A stretch of 64,000 nt of DNA, taken from assembly GCF_001905725.1 (NCBI RefSeq), contig NZ_LIWB01000008.1, positions 74,491 to 138,490 on the forward strand. The letters run 5' to 3'. Every line of letters begins with the position of its first letter. Position 1 is the first letter of the stretch. Origin of the DNA: Streptomyces sp. CB02400. GTDB lineage: Bacteria > Actinomycetota > Actinomycetes > Streptomycetales > Streptomycetaceae. Positions 1 through 7,560 of the stretch are shown piece after piece. The notes under the pieces were generated by a model. That model searched no databases and was not told the DNA's origin. It saw only the letters and a program-made list of their open reading frames with translations. A program made the position numbers and the translations under genes.

Positions 1-4
1 GGGT

Positions 5-442
5 GTGGTGAGCACCGACTGGAAGAGCGACCTCAGGCAGCGCGGCTACCGGCTGACCCCGCAGCGGCAGCTCGTGCTCGAAGCCGTGGACACCCTCGAA
101 CACGCGACCCCCGACGACATCCTCGGTGAAGTGAGGAAGACGGCGTCGGGGGTCAACATTTCCACCGTCTACCGCACGCTGGAGCTCCTTGAGGAGCTGG
201 GGCTGGTCAGCCACGCCCACCTCGGGCACGGTGCGCCGACCTATCACCTCGCCGACCGGCACCACCACATCCACCTGGTCTGCCGGGACTGCACGAACGT
301 GATCGAGGCCGATCTCTCGGTGGCCGCCGAGTTCACCGCCAAGCTGCGCGAGCAGTTCGGGTTCGACACCGACATGAAGCACTTCGCGATCTTCGGGCGG
401 TGCGAGGACTGCTCCCTGAAGGCCTCGACCACCGAGTCGTAG
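5..442 (+). CDS. nur: Nur, nickel-responsive Fur-family repressor
   Basis: Fur-family metalloregulator, 145 residues, the length of the S. coelicolor nickel uptake regulator. In the family it binds DNA as a dimer when nickel is present and represses nickel uptake and the Fe superoxide dismutase. The N-terminal winged helix (about 8-80) carries the STVYRTLELL recognition-helix region. Every ligand I know for Nur is present with the same numbering: H33, H86, H88 and H90 for the nickel site, H70, H72 and H126 for the second metal site, and structural CxxC pairs C93/C96 and C133/C136. The first codon is GTG; a second GTG directly follows, so the start may be three bases later. The promoter lies outside the window. 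Confidence 0.93.
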   Translation: MVSTDWKSDLRQRGYRLTPQRQLVLEAVDTLEHATPDDILGEVRKTASGVNISTVYRTLELLEELGLVSHAHLGHGAPTYHLADRHHHIHLVCRDCTNVIEADLSVAAEFTAKLREQFGFDTDMKHFAIFGRCEDCSLKASTTES

Positions 443-452
443 GCTAGGGCGT

Positions 453-1418
453 ATGAAGAGCCCCCTGCTGACCCTGCCCGGCGCCGTTCCCGCCGAGGGC
501 GTGGACGAAGGCGTGGCCGCCCACTACGGCGACCTGTTCCGCGAGCAGCGCGCCCTCGCCGACGGCACCGGTTTCGTCGACCTGTCCCACCGCGGGGTCG
601 TCACCGTCTCCGGGCCGGAACGGCTGGCCTGGCTGCATCTGCTGCTCACCCAGCACGTCAGCGACCTGCCGCCGCACCGGGCCACCGAGGCGCTGATACT
701 TTCCGCCAACGGCCACATCGAGCACGCGCTCTACCTGGTCGACGACGGGGAGACGGTCTGGGCGCACGTCGAGCCCGGCACCCAGGAGGCGCTGATCGCG
801 TACCTGGAGTCGATGAAGTTCTTCTACCGGGTCGAGGTCGCCGACCGCACCGCCGACATCGCGGTGGTGCACCTGCCGGCCGGGTCCATCGCGGAGGTGC
901 CCGAGGGGACCGCCGTCCGCGAGACGCCGTACGGACGGGACCTGTTCCTGCCGCGCGGCGATCTGGAGTCGTACGCGGAGAAGGCGGGGCCGGCCGCCGG
1001 GATCCTCGCGCACGAGGCGCTGCGGGTCGAACGGCACCGGCCGCGGCTCGGTTTCGAGACCGACCACCGCACCATCCCGCACGAGCTGGGCTGGATCGGC
1101 ACCGCCGTGCACCTGCAGAAGGGCTGCTACCGGGGGCAGGAGACGGTCGCCCGCGTGCAGAACCTGGGGAAGCCGCCGCGCCGGCTGGTCTTCCTGCACC
1201 TGGACGGCAGCGAGGTGCACCTGCCGGTGGCGGGGACCGAGATCCGGGTCGCGGACGACGGCTCCGACGGGCGGAAGATCGGGTTCGTCACCACGTCCGT
1301 ACGCCACTACGAGCTGGGGCCGGTCGCGCTGGCGCTGGTGAAGCGGAACGTGCCGGTGGACGCGCGGCTGCTCGCGGGGGACACGGCCGCCGCGCAGGAG
1401 ACCGTCGTCGAGCCCTGA
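453..1418 (+). CDS. ygfZ: YgfZ/GcvT-type folate-binding protein
   Basis: 321 residues, similar to YgfZ (COG0354), a tetrahydrofolate-dependent protein that supports iron-sulfur enzymes such as MiaB. The family signature KGCYRGQE is present, with the conserved cysteine at about residue 225, and the C-terminal beta-barrel follows. It is the GcvT fold without aminomethyltransferase activity. The ATG start lies 10 bases after the nur stop codon, so the two are probably co-transcribed. In actinobacteria the gene is commonly annotated as a folate-binding protein. The family is clear; the precise in vivo client is inference. Confidence 0.88.
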   Translation: MKSPLLTLPGAVPAEGVDEGVAAHYGDLFREQRALADGTGFVDLSHRGVVTVSGPERLAWLHLLLTQHVSDLPPHRATEALILSANGHIEHALYLVDDGETVWAHVEPGTQEALIAYLESMKFFYRVEVADRTADIAVVHLPAGSIAEVPEGTAVRETPYGRDLFLPRGDLESYAEKAGPAAGILAHEALRVERHRPRLGFETDHRTIPHELGWIGTAVHLQKGCYRGQETVARVQNLGKPPRRLVFLHLDGSEVHLPVAGTEIRVADDGSDGRKIGFVTTSVRHYELGPVALALVKRNVPVDARLLAGDTAAAQETVVEP

Positions 1419-1419
1419 G

Positions 1420-1482
1420 CCGTACGACTCGGACCTTCAGCCGTACGACTCGGACCTCCAGCCGTACGGCTCAGATCTCCAG
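1420..1482. repeat. Three 21-bp tandem copies at the 3' end of dtd
   Basis: Three consecutive 21-bp units (1420-1440, 1441-1461, 1462-1482), each close to CCGTACGACTCGGACCTCCAG. The unit nearest dtd contains its last codons and stop. The array therefore looks like amplification of the dtd 3' end into the gap between two convergent genes. Confidence 0.85.
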
Positions 1483-1896
1483 CAGGACGGTGAACGGGCC
1501 GTCGTTGGTCAGCGACACGCTCATCTTCGCGCCGAAGCGGCCCGTCGCCACCGTCGCGCCCAGCGCGCGCAACCGGGCGACCACCTCGTCGACCAGCGGC
1601 TCGGCGACATCGCCGGGGGCCGCGGCGTTCCAGGTGGGGCGGCGGCCCTTGCGGGCGTCGCCGTAAAGGGTGAACTGGCTGATCACCAGCAGCGGTGCGC
1701 CGAGGTCGCTGCACGACTTCTCGTCCTGGAGCATCCGGACCGACCAGAGCTTGCGGGCGAGCTGCGCCGCCTTCTCCTTGGTGTCCTCGTGGGTGACGCC
1801 GACGAGGACGCACAGCCCTTCGCCCTCGATCGCCCCCACCGTCTCGCCGTCCACGACCACGCTCGCGCCGTCGACCCTCTGCACCACTGCTCGCAT
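1471..1896 (-). CDS. dtd: D-aminoacyl-tRNA deacylase
   Basis: 141 residues, full family length. It hydrolyses D-amino acids mischarged onto tRNA (proofreading in the cytoplasm). The two signature segments are visible: SQFTLYG at residues 73-79, which lines the active site, and NDGPFT at 131-136, the Gly-Pro motif of the dimer interface. The ATG at 1896 begins the typical MRAVVQRV N terminus. It is convergent with the ygfZ-like gene and separated from it by the tandem array that overlaps its own last codons. No sign of damage. Confidence 0.95.
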   Translation of the reverse strand: MRAVVQRVDGASVVVDGETVGAIEGEGLCVLVGVTHEDTKEKAAQLARKLWSVRMLQDEKSCSDLGAPLLVISQFTLYGDARKGRRPTWNAAAPGDVAEPLVDEVVARLRALGATVATGRFGAKMSVSLTNDGPFTVLLEI

Positions 1897-2073
1897 ACGA
1901 CCATCATGCCGGTCGGCGAACAGGCGGCCGACGGCGGCCCACGGGGGACCCCGGCCGGGCTATTTTTACTCCTTAACGCCCATCTGGGGCGGATCGGGGG
2001 CACTCGCTCACAATGTGGCCGCTTGGGGTGGCACGATGCTGGCACATGCCGGTCGAGGGGACGGTTGAGGCAT

Positions 2074-2706
2074 ATGAGCACACCAGGGATCGGACAGCCG
2101 CTTGGGGCTGTCTCGTCGACCCAAGCGGGAATCGGGGAACGGGAGTTCTGCCGGCCGCCCACACAGCGCACGGACAGCCCGGTGCTGCCCGAGGACCGGG
2201 CGGTGCACGATCTGATCGTGCTCAGCCTGGCCGAGCTGCGGACGGTGCGGCGCGACGCGCAGCGTGACGAGGCCGACCTCAGTTACGTACGGCGGCTGCT
2301 GCAGGGGCGGATCGACATCCTGCGGGCGGAGCTGGCCCGGCGCCTGCCGGAGGAGGCGCCCTCGGTCGTCGCGCCGGGCGAGGTGTCCGTCGTCGAGCGG
2401 CTGGGGGAGATCCTGCGGGACACCCCGGCCCGGCACCGTTCCTCCGCCCGGCACGTGACACTGGGGACGCCGCAGGGCGAGGAGTACCGGCGGCTGGCGG
2501 CCGAGACACTCGCCGAGGTGGAGCTGTCCGACCTGGACGCCCGCACGGACGGGGAGCTGAACACCGCGATGGGACGGCTCGTGCTCTGCGAGCAGCAGGT
2601 GTCCCGGCGGCGGCAGCGGCTGCAGCGTACGGCCGACGAGTGCAGCGCGGAGATCGCGCGCCGGTACCGGGACGGGGAGGCGCAGGTGGACGACCTGCTC
2701 GTGTGA
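2074..2706 (+). CDS. rsiG: RsiG, c-di-GMP-dependent anti-sigma factor for WhiG
   Basis: 210 residues. In Streptomyces RsiG holds the sporulation sigma factor WhiG inactive when armed with a c-di-GMP dimer, timing the change from aerial hyphae to spores. The published signature E(X)3S(X)2R(X)3Q(X)3D occurs twice, once on each helix of the coiled coil: E66, S70, R73, Q77, D81 and E173, S177, R180, Q184, D188. Both copies are intact. The ATG at 2074 has a GAGG ribosome-binding site about 8 bases upstream; the open frame extends further upstream, but that part is unlike the family. A gap of 56 bases separates it from the next gene. Confidence 0.93.
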   Translation: MSTPGIGQPLGAVSSTQAGIGEREFCRPPTQRTDSPVLPEDRAVHDLIVLSLAELRTVRRDAQRDEADLSYVRRLLQGRIDILRAELARRLPEEAPSVVAPGEVSVVERLGEILRDTPARHRSSARHVTLGTPQGEEYRRLAAETLAEVELSDLDARTDGELNTAMGRLVLCEQQVSRRRQRLQRTADECSAEIARRYRDGEAQVDDLLV

Positions 2707-2762
2707 GCGGGCCGGGGAAAACCTCTTCGACACCCGGCGCGCGGCCGACCTAACGTGAGCCC

Positions 2763-4019
2763 ATGACCTCCCGCGCCGACGTCGACATACGTCCGATCAC
2801 CGAGTCCGAGTTCACCGACTGGCAACGGGCCATGAACACCGGGTTCCTGCGGGAACCCACCCTGTCCGAGGAGATCGTCGACGCGCGCCGGGCGCAGTTC
2901 ACGCCCGGCCGGTCGGTGGGGGCCTTCGACGGCGGGCGGTGCGTCGCGACGTTCCGGTCCTTCGCGCAGGAGCTGACGGTGGTCGGCGGGGCGACCGTGC
3001 CCGCCGACGCCGTCACCAACGTCACCGTCACCGCCACCCACCGGCGGCGCGGACTGCTGACCCGGATGATGGAGCGGGACCTCGCCGCCGCGAAGGAGCG
3101 CGGGGACGTCGTCGCCACGCTGATCGCGGCCGAGTACCCGATCTACGGGCGGTACGGCTTCGGGCCGGCCACCACGGCGACCGAGTGGACGGTCGACGTG
3201 CCGCGCGCCGGTCTCGACCCGCGCCGGGCGGGCCCTCAGGACGGCGGCCGGGTCGACCTCGTGGACGCGGAGGACGTCCGCAAGCTGGGCCCCGAGCTGC
3301 ATGAGCGGCTGCGCCGCACACAGCCGGGTGTCGTCAGCCGGGACGAGCTGTGGTGGCAGGTGACGACGGGGGCGGTGCGCTTCTGGCCGACCTTCCAGGA
3401 GCCGTACTACGCGGTGTACCGCTCGGCCGGCGGCGAGGTCGAGGGCATGGTCGCCTACACGGCGGACGACAACTGGGGTGACGCCAAGCAGCCGTTGAAC
3501 ACGGTACGGGTGAAGTGGCTGACCGGGGTGACCCCGGCGGCCGAACGGGCGCTGTGGCTCTACCTGTGTTCCATCGACTGGGTGGTGAAGGTGAAGAGCG
3601 GCTGGCGGGCGCCCGACGATCTGCTCCCGCACTTCCTGCCGGACCCGCGTGCCGCCGCCGTCACCACGCAGGCGGACTGGCTGTGGGTGCGGATGCTGGA
3701 CGTCGTACGGGCCCTTCAGGCGCGGACGTACGGGGCCGCGGGGGCGCTGGTGCTGGAGGTGGCCGACCGGGCCGGGCTGGCCGGGGGGCGCTACCGGCTT
3801 GAGGCGTCCGCGGACGGGGCCGGGGTCTGTGTGCCGACCGGTGAGAGCGCCGATCTGACGCTGGACGTCGCCGAGCTGTCCGTGCTGTGGCTGGGGGACG
3901 AGTCCGCGGTGCGCCTCGCCGCGCTGGGCCGGGTCCGGGAAGAACGAGCGGGCGCCGCCCGTCAGGCCGACGCCCTGCTGCGTACTTCCAGGCGACCGTG
4001 GTGCCCGGACGTGTTCTGA
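2763..4019 (+). CDS. Eis-like GNAT N-acetyltransferase
   Basis: 418 residues, the usual length of the Eis (enhanced intracellular survival) family: two N-terminal GNAT-fold regions and a C-terminal sterol-carrier-like domain. The acetyl-CoA-binding stretch is seen as VTATHRRRGLLTRMM near residues 92-106. Family members acetylate amines, including aminoglycosides in mycobacteria; the natural substrate here is unknown. The C terminus ends in the usual near-terminal aromatic/Val-Phe. The ATG start is seven bases after a short GC-rich leader; it may share a transcript with rsiG or have its own promoter in the 56-base gap. Confidence 0.87.
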   Translation: MTSRADVDIRPITESEFTDWQRAMNTGFLREPTLSEEIVDARRAQFTPGRSVGAFDGGRCVATFRSFAQELTVVGGATVPADAVTNVTVTATHRRRGLLTRMMERDLAAAKERGDVVATLIAAEYPIYGRYGFGPATTATEWTVDVPRAGLDPRRAGPQDGGRVDLVDAEDVRKLGPELHERLRRTQPGVVSRDELWWQVTTGAVRFWPTFQEPYYAVYRSAGGEVEGMVAYTADDNWGDAKQPLNTVRVKWLTGVTPAAERALWLYLCSIDWVVKVKSGWRAPDDLLPHFLPDPRAAAVTTQADWLWVRMLDVVRALQARTYGAAGALVLEVADRAGLAGGRYRLEASADGAGVCVPTGESADLTLDVAELSVLWLGDESAVRLAALGRVREERAGAARQADALLRTSRRPWCPDVF

Positions 4020-4194
4020 GCGCTGTCGCTCCCGCGCTCCTGCTGCCTGCCTCCTTCCGCCGACGACGGGTGGGTTCTCATCCGTAGCGAGCTGTTCAGT
4101 TGTGGTTGTGGTTGTTGTGCGGGTGGTGCCCGTCGGCGGGACTCCCGGCTCCCCTCCGGAAGGGAGCCCGGCCGGCGGTCCGTGCGGTGTGCTG

Positions 4195-4380
4195 TCAGCC
4201 GGACTGGGCGAGCAGCATCACGAGGATGACCGCGCCGATGCCGCTGATCATGGTGTTGCGTGCCTTGATGCCCACGGTGAGGGCGACGAAGGCGATGATT
4301 CCCATCGGCCCGTACTTCCACTGGACGAGTTGCTCGAACCCGATGGCCAGGGCCGCGAGGACGATGGCGATGAGCGGCAT
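4195..4380 (-). CDS. Small two-helix membrane protein, paralogue 1
   Basis: 61 residues, almost entirely two hydrophobic segments (about 2-18 and 28-58) joined by the polar turn QLVQWKYG. It shares this turn and overall pattern with the peptide at 5543-5731, so the two are paralogues. It is transcribed divergently from the GntR-headed regulator at 4561, across a 180-base region holding a 15-bp palindrome. A short GC-rich leader with a GGG-rich stretch precedes the ATG. The function is not known to me. Reasonable guesses are a membrane partner or a target gene of the neighbouring regulator. Confidence 0.72.
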   Translation of the reverse strand: MPLIAIVLAALAIGFEQLVQWKYGPMGIIAFVALTVGIKARNTMISGIGAVILVMLLAQSG

Positions 4381-4458
4381 GGCGGTCCCCCTTGTTGTCC
4401 GTGGCTCCCGACCCTTTCCCTGCCGGCCAACCCTTGGGGTCGCCGACCAGGTTGTAGG

Positions 4459-4473
4459 AGTTGGTTGCCAACT
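4459..4473. promoter_or_regulatory. 15-bp palindromic operator AGTTGGTTGCCAACT
   Basis: Six-base arms AGTTGG and CCAACT around a 3-base centre, in the divergent gap between the small membrane gene and the first GntR-headed regulator. The same 15 bases occur in the opposite orientation at 5796-5810 in the second, paralogous gap. That makes it a strong candidate operator for one or both regulators. Confidence 0.7.
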
Positions 4474-4548
4474 TGCTCTTAGTTATAGCCACTTGGAAGA
4501 GGCTTATAACCACCCTCCGCTGAACTGCCCGAAGATGGCGGGAAGTTG

Positions 4549-4554
4549 TAGGGT
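4549..4554 (+). promoter_or_regulatory. -10 element of a probably leaderless promoter
   Basis: TAGGGT lies exactly 6 bases before the GTG start at 4561, the spacing of leaderless actinobacterial transcripts, and no ribosome-binding site is visible. The second regulator has TAGCGT at the same distance (5886-5891), embedded in similar flanks (GTTGTAG, GTCGTG). Confidence 0.6.
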
Positions 4555-4560
4555 TCTGTC

Positions 4561-5469
4561 GTGGACCCGGAACACGCCTCCGCCAATGGACGGAAGAAGC
4601 CACAGCGGCCACAGAGAACACACCGCGAGGTGGCCGACGAACTGCGCGCGCGGATCAGGTCCGGGGCGCTGCAGCCGGGTCAGCGCATGCCCACCCAGGC
4701 CCAGCTCGCCGCAGAGTTCGGCGTGGAGCGCCCCGCGGTGCGCCAGGCACTGCGCATCCTGCAGTCCGAGCAACTGCTCACCAACGTCTCCAAGGGCGCC
4801 CCGGCGACCGTCGCCGCGGACCCCGGCAGGGCGCTGACCGGCCCCTCGGCGCCCCCGCTGCCCACCACCGTGGGCCTCGCGCCCAGGATCGCCGCCGCCT
4901 TCGAGGCCGAGCACGTCGAGATCGACGCCGTCTGCCTGACCTCGATCTCCCTCACCCTGGCCCTCGGGGAGCCGCTGCGCCAGATTCACTCCGGACGGCT
5001 GAAACCGGCCAAGGTCGACCTGCGGGTGCTGCTGCCCGGCCGGGACATCGACCTCGCCTTCCCGGTGCCGGTCGAGGGACGCGACGGCGACGAGGACCCG
5101 GTGCACGAGCGGTGGCTGGCGCAGCGCAACGCCCAGGGGCAGGTGCTGCGCCACAACCTGCTCGCGCTGCGCGCCACCCACGGCATCGACGTGCGGGTCT
5201 CCTTCCGCGCGCTGCCGTTCACCCCGCCGGTGAAGCTGTACCTGCTCAACGGGGAGGAGGCGCTGTTCGCCTACTACACGCTGGCGCGCAGCAAGGCGCA
5301 GATCGACCAGGAGTACCTGGAGATGTACGACGTGCAGGGCATCCGGTCCCTGCTGTTCGGCTTCGAGCAGGGGCCAGGGCTGAGGGACACCACGTTCGTG
5401 GAGCAGTCGCACCTGTGGTTCAACGCGCTGTGGGAGACGATCAGTTCGGAGCTGGTGCTCACGGGCTGA
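4561..5469 (+). CDS. GntR-headed regulator with shared C-terminal domain, paralogue 1
   Basis: 302 residues. Residues 20-85 form a GntR winged helix (HREVADELRARIRSG, then a wing ending near NVSKGAP). The C-terminal part (about 100-302) is not a UTRA or FCD domain that I recognise. It is shared with the proteins at 5898-6773, 7561-8433 and 8442-9488 and holds blocks such as VRVSFRALPF and VKLYLLNGEEAL. The K-x-Y-x-x-N segment resembles the degenerate phospholipase D-like sensor domains of some Streptomyces regulators; that is inference. A divergent small membrane gene and a palindrome lie upstream. The GTG start has a -10 element 6 bases before it. Confidence 0.8.
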   Translation: MDPEHASANGRKKPQRPQRTHREVADELRARIRSGALQPGQRMPTQAQLAAEFGVERPAVRQALRILQSEQLLTNVSKGAPATVAADPGRALTGPSAPPLPTTVGLAPRIAAAFEAEHVEIDAVCLTSISLTLALGEPLRQIHSGRLKPAKVDLRVLLPGRDIDLAFPVPVEGRDGDEDPVHERWLAQRNAQGQVLRHNLLALRATHGIDVRVSFRALPFTPPVKLYLLNGEEALFAYYTLARSKAQIDQEYLEMYDVQGIRSLLFGFEQGPGLRDTTFVEQSHLWFNALWETISSELVLTG

Positions 5470-5494
5470 CGTCTCCCACGGGTTTGGGTGCGGC

Positions 5495-5546
5495 GGTGGC
5501 TCCTCACGGCGGCTCCTCACGGAGGCTTCTCACGGCGGCTCCTCAC
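5495..5546. repeat. Four 13-bp tandem copies
   Basis: Four consecutive units near GGCGGCTCCTCAC (5495, 5508, 5521, 5534). The last overlaps the stop of the small membrane gene ending at 5543. The arrangement is like the array at dtd: a gene 3' end amplified into a convergent gap. Confidence 0.75.
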
Positions 5547-5731
5547 AGGGCGGGCCTCGCCACCAGCAGCGCGAGCAGGACCGCTCCGGCGGAGCTGACG
5601 CCCGGCCGGTTGGACCTGATGCCTATGGTGAGCAGCAGCAGGCCGAGGATGCCGGCCGCGCCGTACTTCCACTGGACGAGCTGTTCGACGGTGACGACCA
5701 GGACGGCGGAGACGAGGGCGAGGACGGGCAT
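5543..5731 (-). CDS. Small two-helix membrane protein, paralogue 2
   Basis: 62 residues. Two hydrophobic stretches flank the polar turn EQLVQWKYG, the same turn as in the peptide at 4195-4380, and the rest aligns along its length. It is divergent from the second GntR-headed regulator (start 5898), repeating the gene order of the first module. A CCTCC-complement ribosome-binding site (GGAGGAA on the minus strand) precedes the ATG. Its stop lies inside a 13-bp tandem array. No function is known; conservation of the turn in both copies suggests a specific protein contact or membrane role. Confidence 0.72.
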   Translation of the reverse strand: MPVLALVSAVLVVTVEQLVQWKYGAAGILGLLLLTIGIRSNRPGVSSAGAVLLALLVARPAL

Positions 5732-5795
5732 GGCGTGTTCCTCCTTCGGGTGTGCGGGCCGGGGCTGCGGAACCAGAAAGCTGCCAACTAGGGGA

Positions 5796-5810
5796 AGTTG
5801 GCAACCAACT
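5796..5810. promoter_or_regulatory. 15-bp palindromic operator, inverted copy
   Basis: AGTTGGCAACCAACT is the exact reverse complement of the site at 4459-4473. It is extended here by a further CCAACT half-site at 5784-5789. It sits between the second small membrane gene and the second regulator, in the same relative setting as the first site. Confidence 0.72.
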
Positions 5811-5885
5811 CTGTATAAGTTGTCCCCACTTGGCCCCTACTCACAAACAACTTTCAAACAACTCCCTTCAGATGGATCAAAGTTG

Positions 5886-5891
5886 TAGCGT
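5886..5891 (+). promoter_or_regulatory. -10 element of a probably leaderless promoter
   Basis: TAGCGT is followed by 6 bases and then the GTG start at 5898, exactly as at the first regulator. No Shine-Dalgarno sequence is visible. Confidence 0.6.
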
Positions 5892-5897
5892 TTGGTC

Positions 5898-6773
5898 GTG
5901 ACCCAGGAGAACGTGGCAGTGAACGGCAGCAGCAGAGTCTCGCCGCAGGAGATCGCCGACATCCTGCGGGAACGCATCCGGTCCGGCGAGCTCAAGACGG
6001 GCGACCGCCTGCCCACCCAGGCGGAGCTGGCCGAGGAGTTCGGCGTGGAGCGCGGCACCGTTCGCCAGGCCCTGCACACCCTCCGGGAGGACGGCCTGCT
6101 CACCAACCAGGGCAAGGGCAGCCCGCCGCGGATCGCCGAACCGGCCTCCGCCCTGGAGGAACCCCAGCCGACGATGGTGGGACTGGCGCCGCGCCTGACG
6201 GACGCGTTCTCGACGGCCCACGTACGGATCGACGCGGTGTGCCTGACCGCCGAGAGCCTGATGCTGGCGCTGAGCGAACCGGTCCGGCACATCCACGAGG
6301 GCCGCACCCGCCCCGAGTCGGTCGACGTCCGCATCCTGCTGCCCTCCCGGCGGATCAACCTGGCCTTCCCCGTCCCGGTCGAGGGCCGGGACGGCAACGA
6401 CGACCCGGTCCACGAGCGGTGGCTGGCCCAGCGCAACGCCCAGGCCCGCGTGCTCCAGCACAACCTCCTCGCCCTGCGCGCCACCCACGGCGTCGACGTG
6501 CACGTCTCCTTCCGGGCGCTGCCCTTCACCCCGCCCGTGAAGCTGTACCTGCTCAACGGGGAGGAGGCGCTGATCGGCTACTACATGCTGACCCGGCGCG
6601 AGGAGGAGTGGGAGAGCCACACCCTGGAGATGTACGACGCCCTGGGCTCCCAGTCCCTCCTCTTCCCCTTCGTCAAGCGGGACGGGCAGCGGGAGCGGGC
6701 GTTCGTGGAGGAATCCCAGAAGTGGTTCGACGCCCTCTGGGAAACCATCACGACGGACCTGACACTCTCCTAG
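5898..6773 (+). CDS. GntR-headed regulator with shared C-terminal domain, paralogue 2
   Basis: 291 residues. The GntR winged helix is at about 12-75 (PQEIADILRERIRSG to LLTNQGKG). The C-terminal domain is nearly identical to that of the first regulator, including VSFRALPFTPPVKLYLLNGEEAL, and then diverges at the tail. The GTG at 5898 is preferred because a -10 element lies 6 bases before it; an in-frame TTG at 5892 would fall inside the promoter. Its TAG stop overlaps the GTG start of the HAD gene at 6773, so the two are translationally coupled and probably act together. The ligand is unknown. Confidence 0.82.
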   Translation: MTQENVAVNGSSRVSPQEIADILRERIRSGELKTGDRLPTQAELAEEFGVERGTVRQALHTLREDGLLTNQGKGSPPRIAEPASALEEPQPTMVGLAPRLTDAFSTAHVRIDAVCLTAESLMLALSEPVRHIHEGRTRPESVDVRILLPSRRINLAFPVPVEGRDGNDDPVHERWLAQRNAQARVLQHNLLALRATHGVDVHVSFRALPFTPPVKLYLLNGEEALIGYYMLTRREEEWESHTLEMYDALGSQSLLFPFVKRDGQRERAFVEESQKWFDALWETITTDLTLS

Positions 6774-7534
6774 TGACTTCTGAGACGAAGCAGACTGATG
6801 CGGTGACGGCCGAGAAGCGGAACGGGACCGGGACCGACGACGAACCGAACGCACTGCGGCACCTGATCGAGGGCGCCCGGGTGGTGCTGTGGGACTTCGA
6901 CGGTCCCGTCTGCCGCCTGTTCGCGGGCCACTCGGCGGAACGGGTGGCGAACGACCTGGCGTCCTGGCTGGAGAGCCGGGGACTGCACGGCCTGCTCACG
7001 GACGCCGAACGCGAATCCCTGGACCCGCACTTCGTCCTGCGCGCCGTCGACCGCCGGCACCCCGGCAGCGACCTGGTCGCGGAACTGGAGGAGCGGCTCA
7101 CCCAGGAGGAGCTGCGCGCCACCGTCTCGGCGATGCCCACCCCGTACGCCGATCCGCTGATCCGCACCTGGACCGCGGTGGGCTCCCGGCTGGCCGTCAC
7201 CACCAACAACTCCCCGCGCGTGGTGCGCGAGTACCTCGCCTCCCGCGGCCTCGGTGCCTGCTTCGCCCCCCACATATACGGCCGCACCCAGGAACTGAGC
7301 CTCCTCAAACCCGACCCCCACTGCGTCAACCGGGCCCTGAACGCCATGGGCGCCGCCCCCGCGACCGCCCTGCTGATCGGCGACGCCCCGACGGACCTCC
7401 TCGCCGCGCAGGCGGCCGGCGTCCCCTTCCTCGGCTACGCGCGCAACGAACGCAAGGGCAAACTCCTGCGCGACGCGGGCGCCACGACGGTCGTGGACTC
7501 GCTGGAACCGGTTCTCCGGTTGGTCCGGCACTGA
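6773..7534 (+). CDS. HAD-superfamily hydrolase, first copy
   Basis: 253 residues. Motif I is VVLWDFDGPVCRLF near residues 41-54, with both catalytic aspartates. Motif II is the AVTTNNSP region, motif III the lysine in LLKPDP, and motif IV IGDAPTDLLAA. The architecture is that of phosphoglycolate-phosphatase-like HAD enzymes with an alpha-helical cap, which dephosphorylate small phosphate esters. The GTG start overlaps the stop of the upstream regulator. It is related to the HAD protein at 9521-10261, which shares the FDGPV-RLF variant of motif I. The substrate is unknown; the coupling suggests it makes or removes the regulator's ligand (inference). Confidence 0.85.
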   Translation: MTSETKQTDAVTAEKRNGTGTDDEPNALRHLIEGARVVLWDFDGPVCRLFAGHSAERVANDLASWLESRGLHGLLTDAERESLDPHFVLRAVDRRHPGSDLVAELEERLTQEELRATVSAMPTPYADPLIRTWTAVGSRLAVTTNNSPRVVREYLASRGLGACFAPHIYGRTQELSLLKPDPHCVNRALNAMGAAPATALLIGDAPTDLLAAQAAGVPFLGYARNERKGKLLRDAGATTVVDSLEPVLRLVRH

Positions 7535-7560
7535 GGACCGACCTGTGGGATCGTCCCTGA

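Noticed and set aside
444..1307. Long minus-strand open frame opposite the ygfZ-like gene
   Set aside because: Antisense shadow of a well-supported gene in GC-rich DNA; low-complexity Arg/Gly/Pro composition and no domain. Similar shadows at 2283-3632, 12292-13689 and elsewhere were dropped for the same reason.
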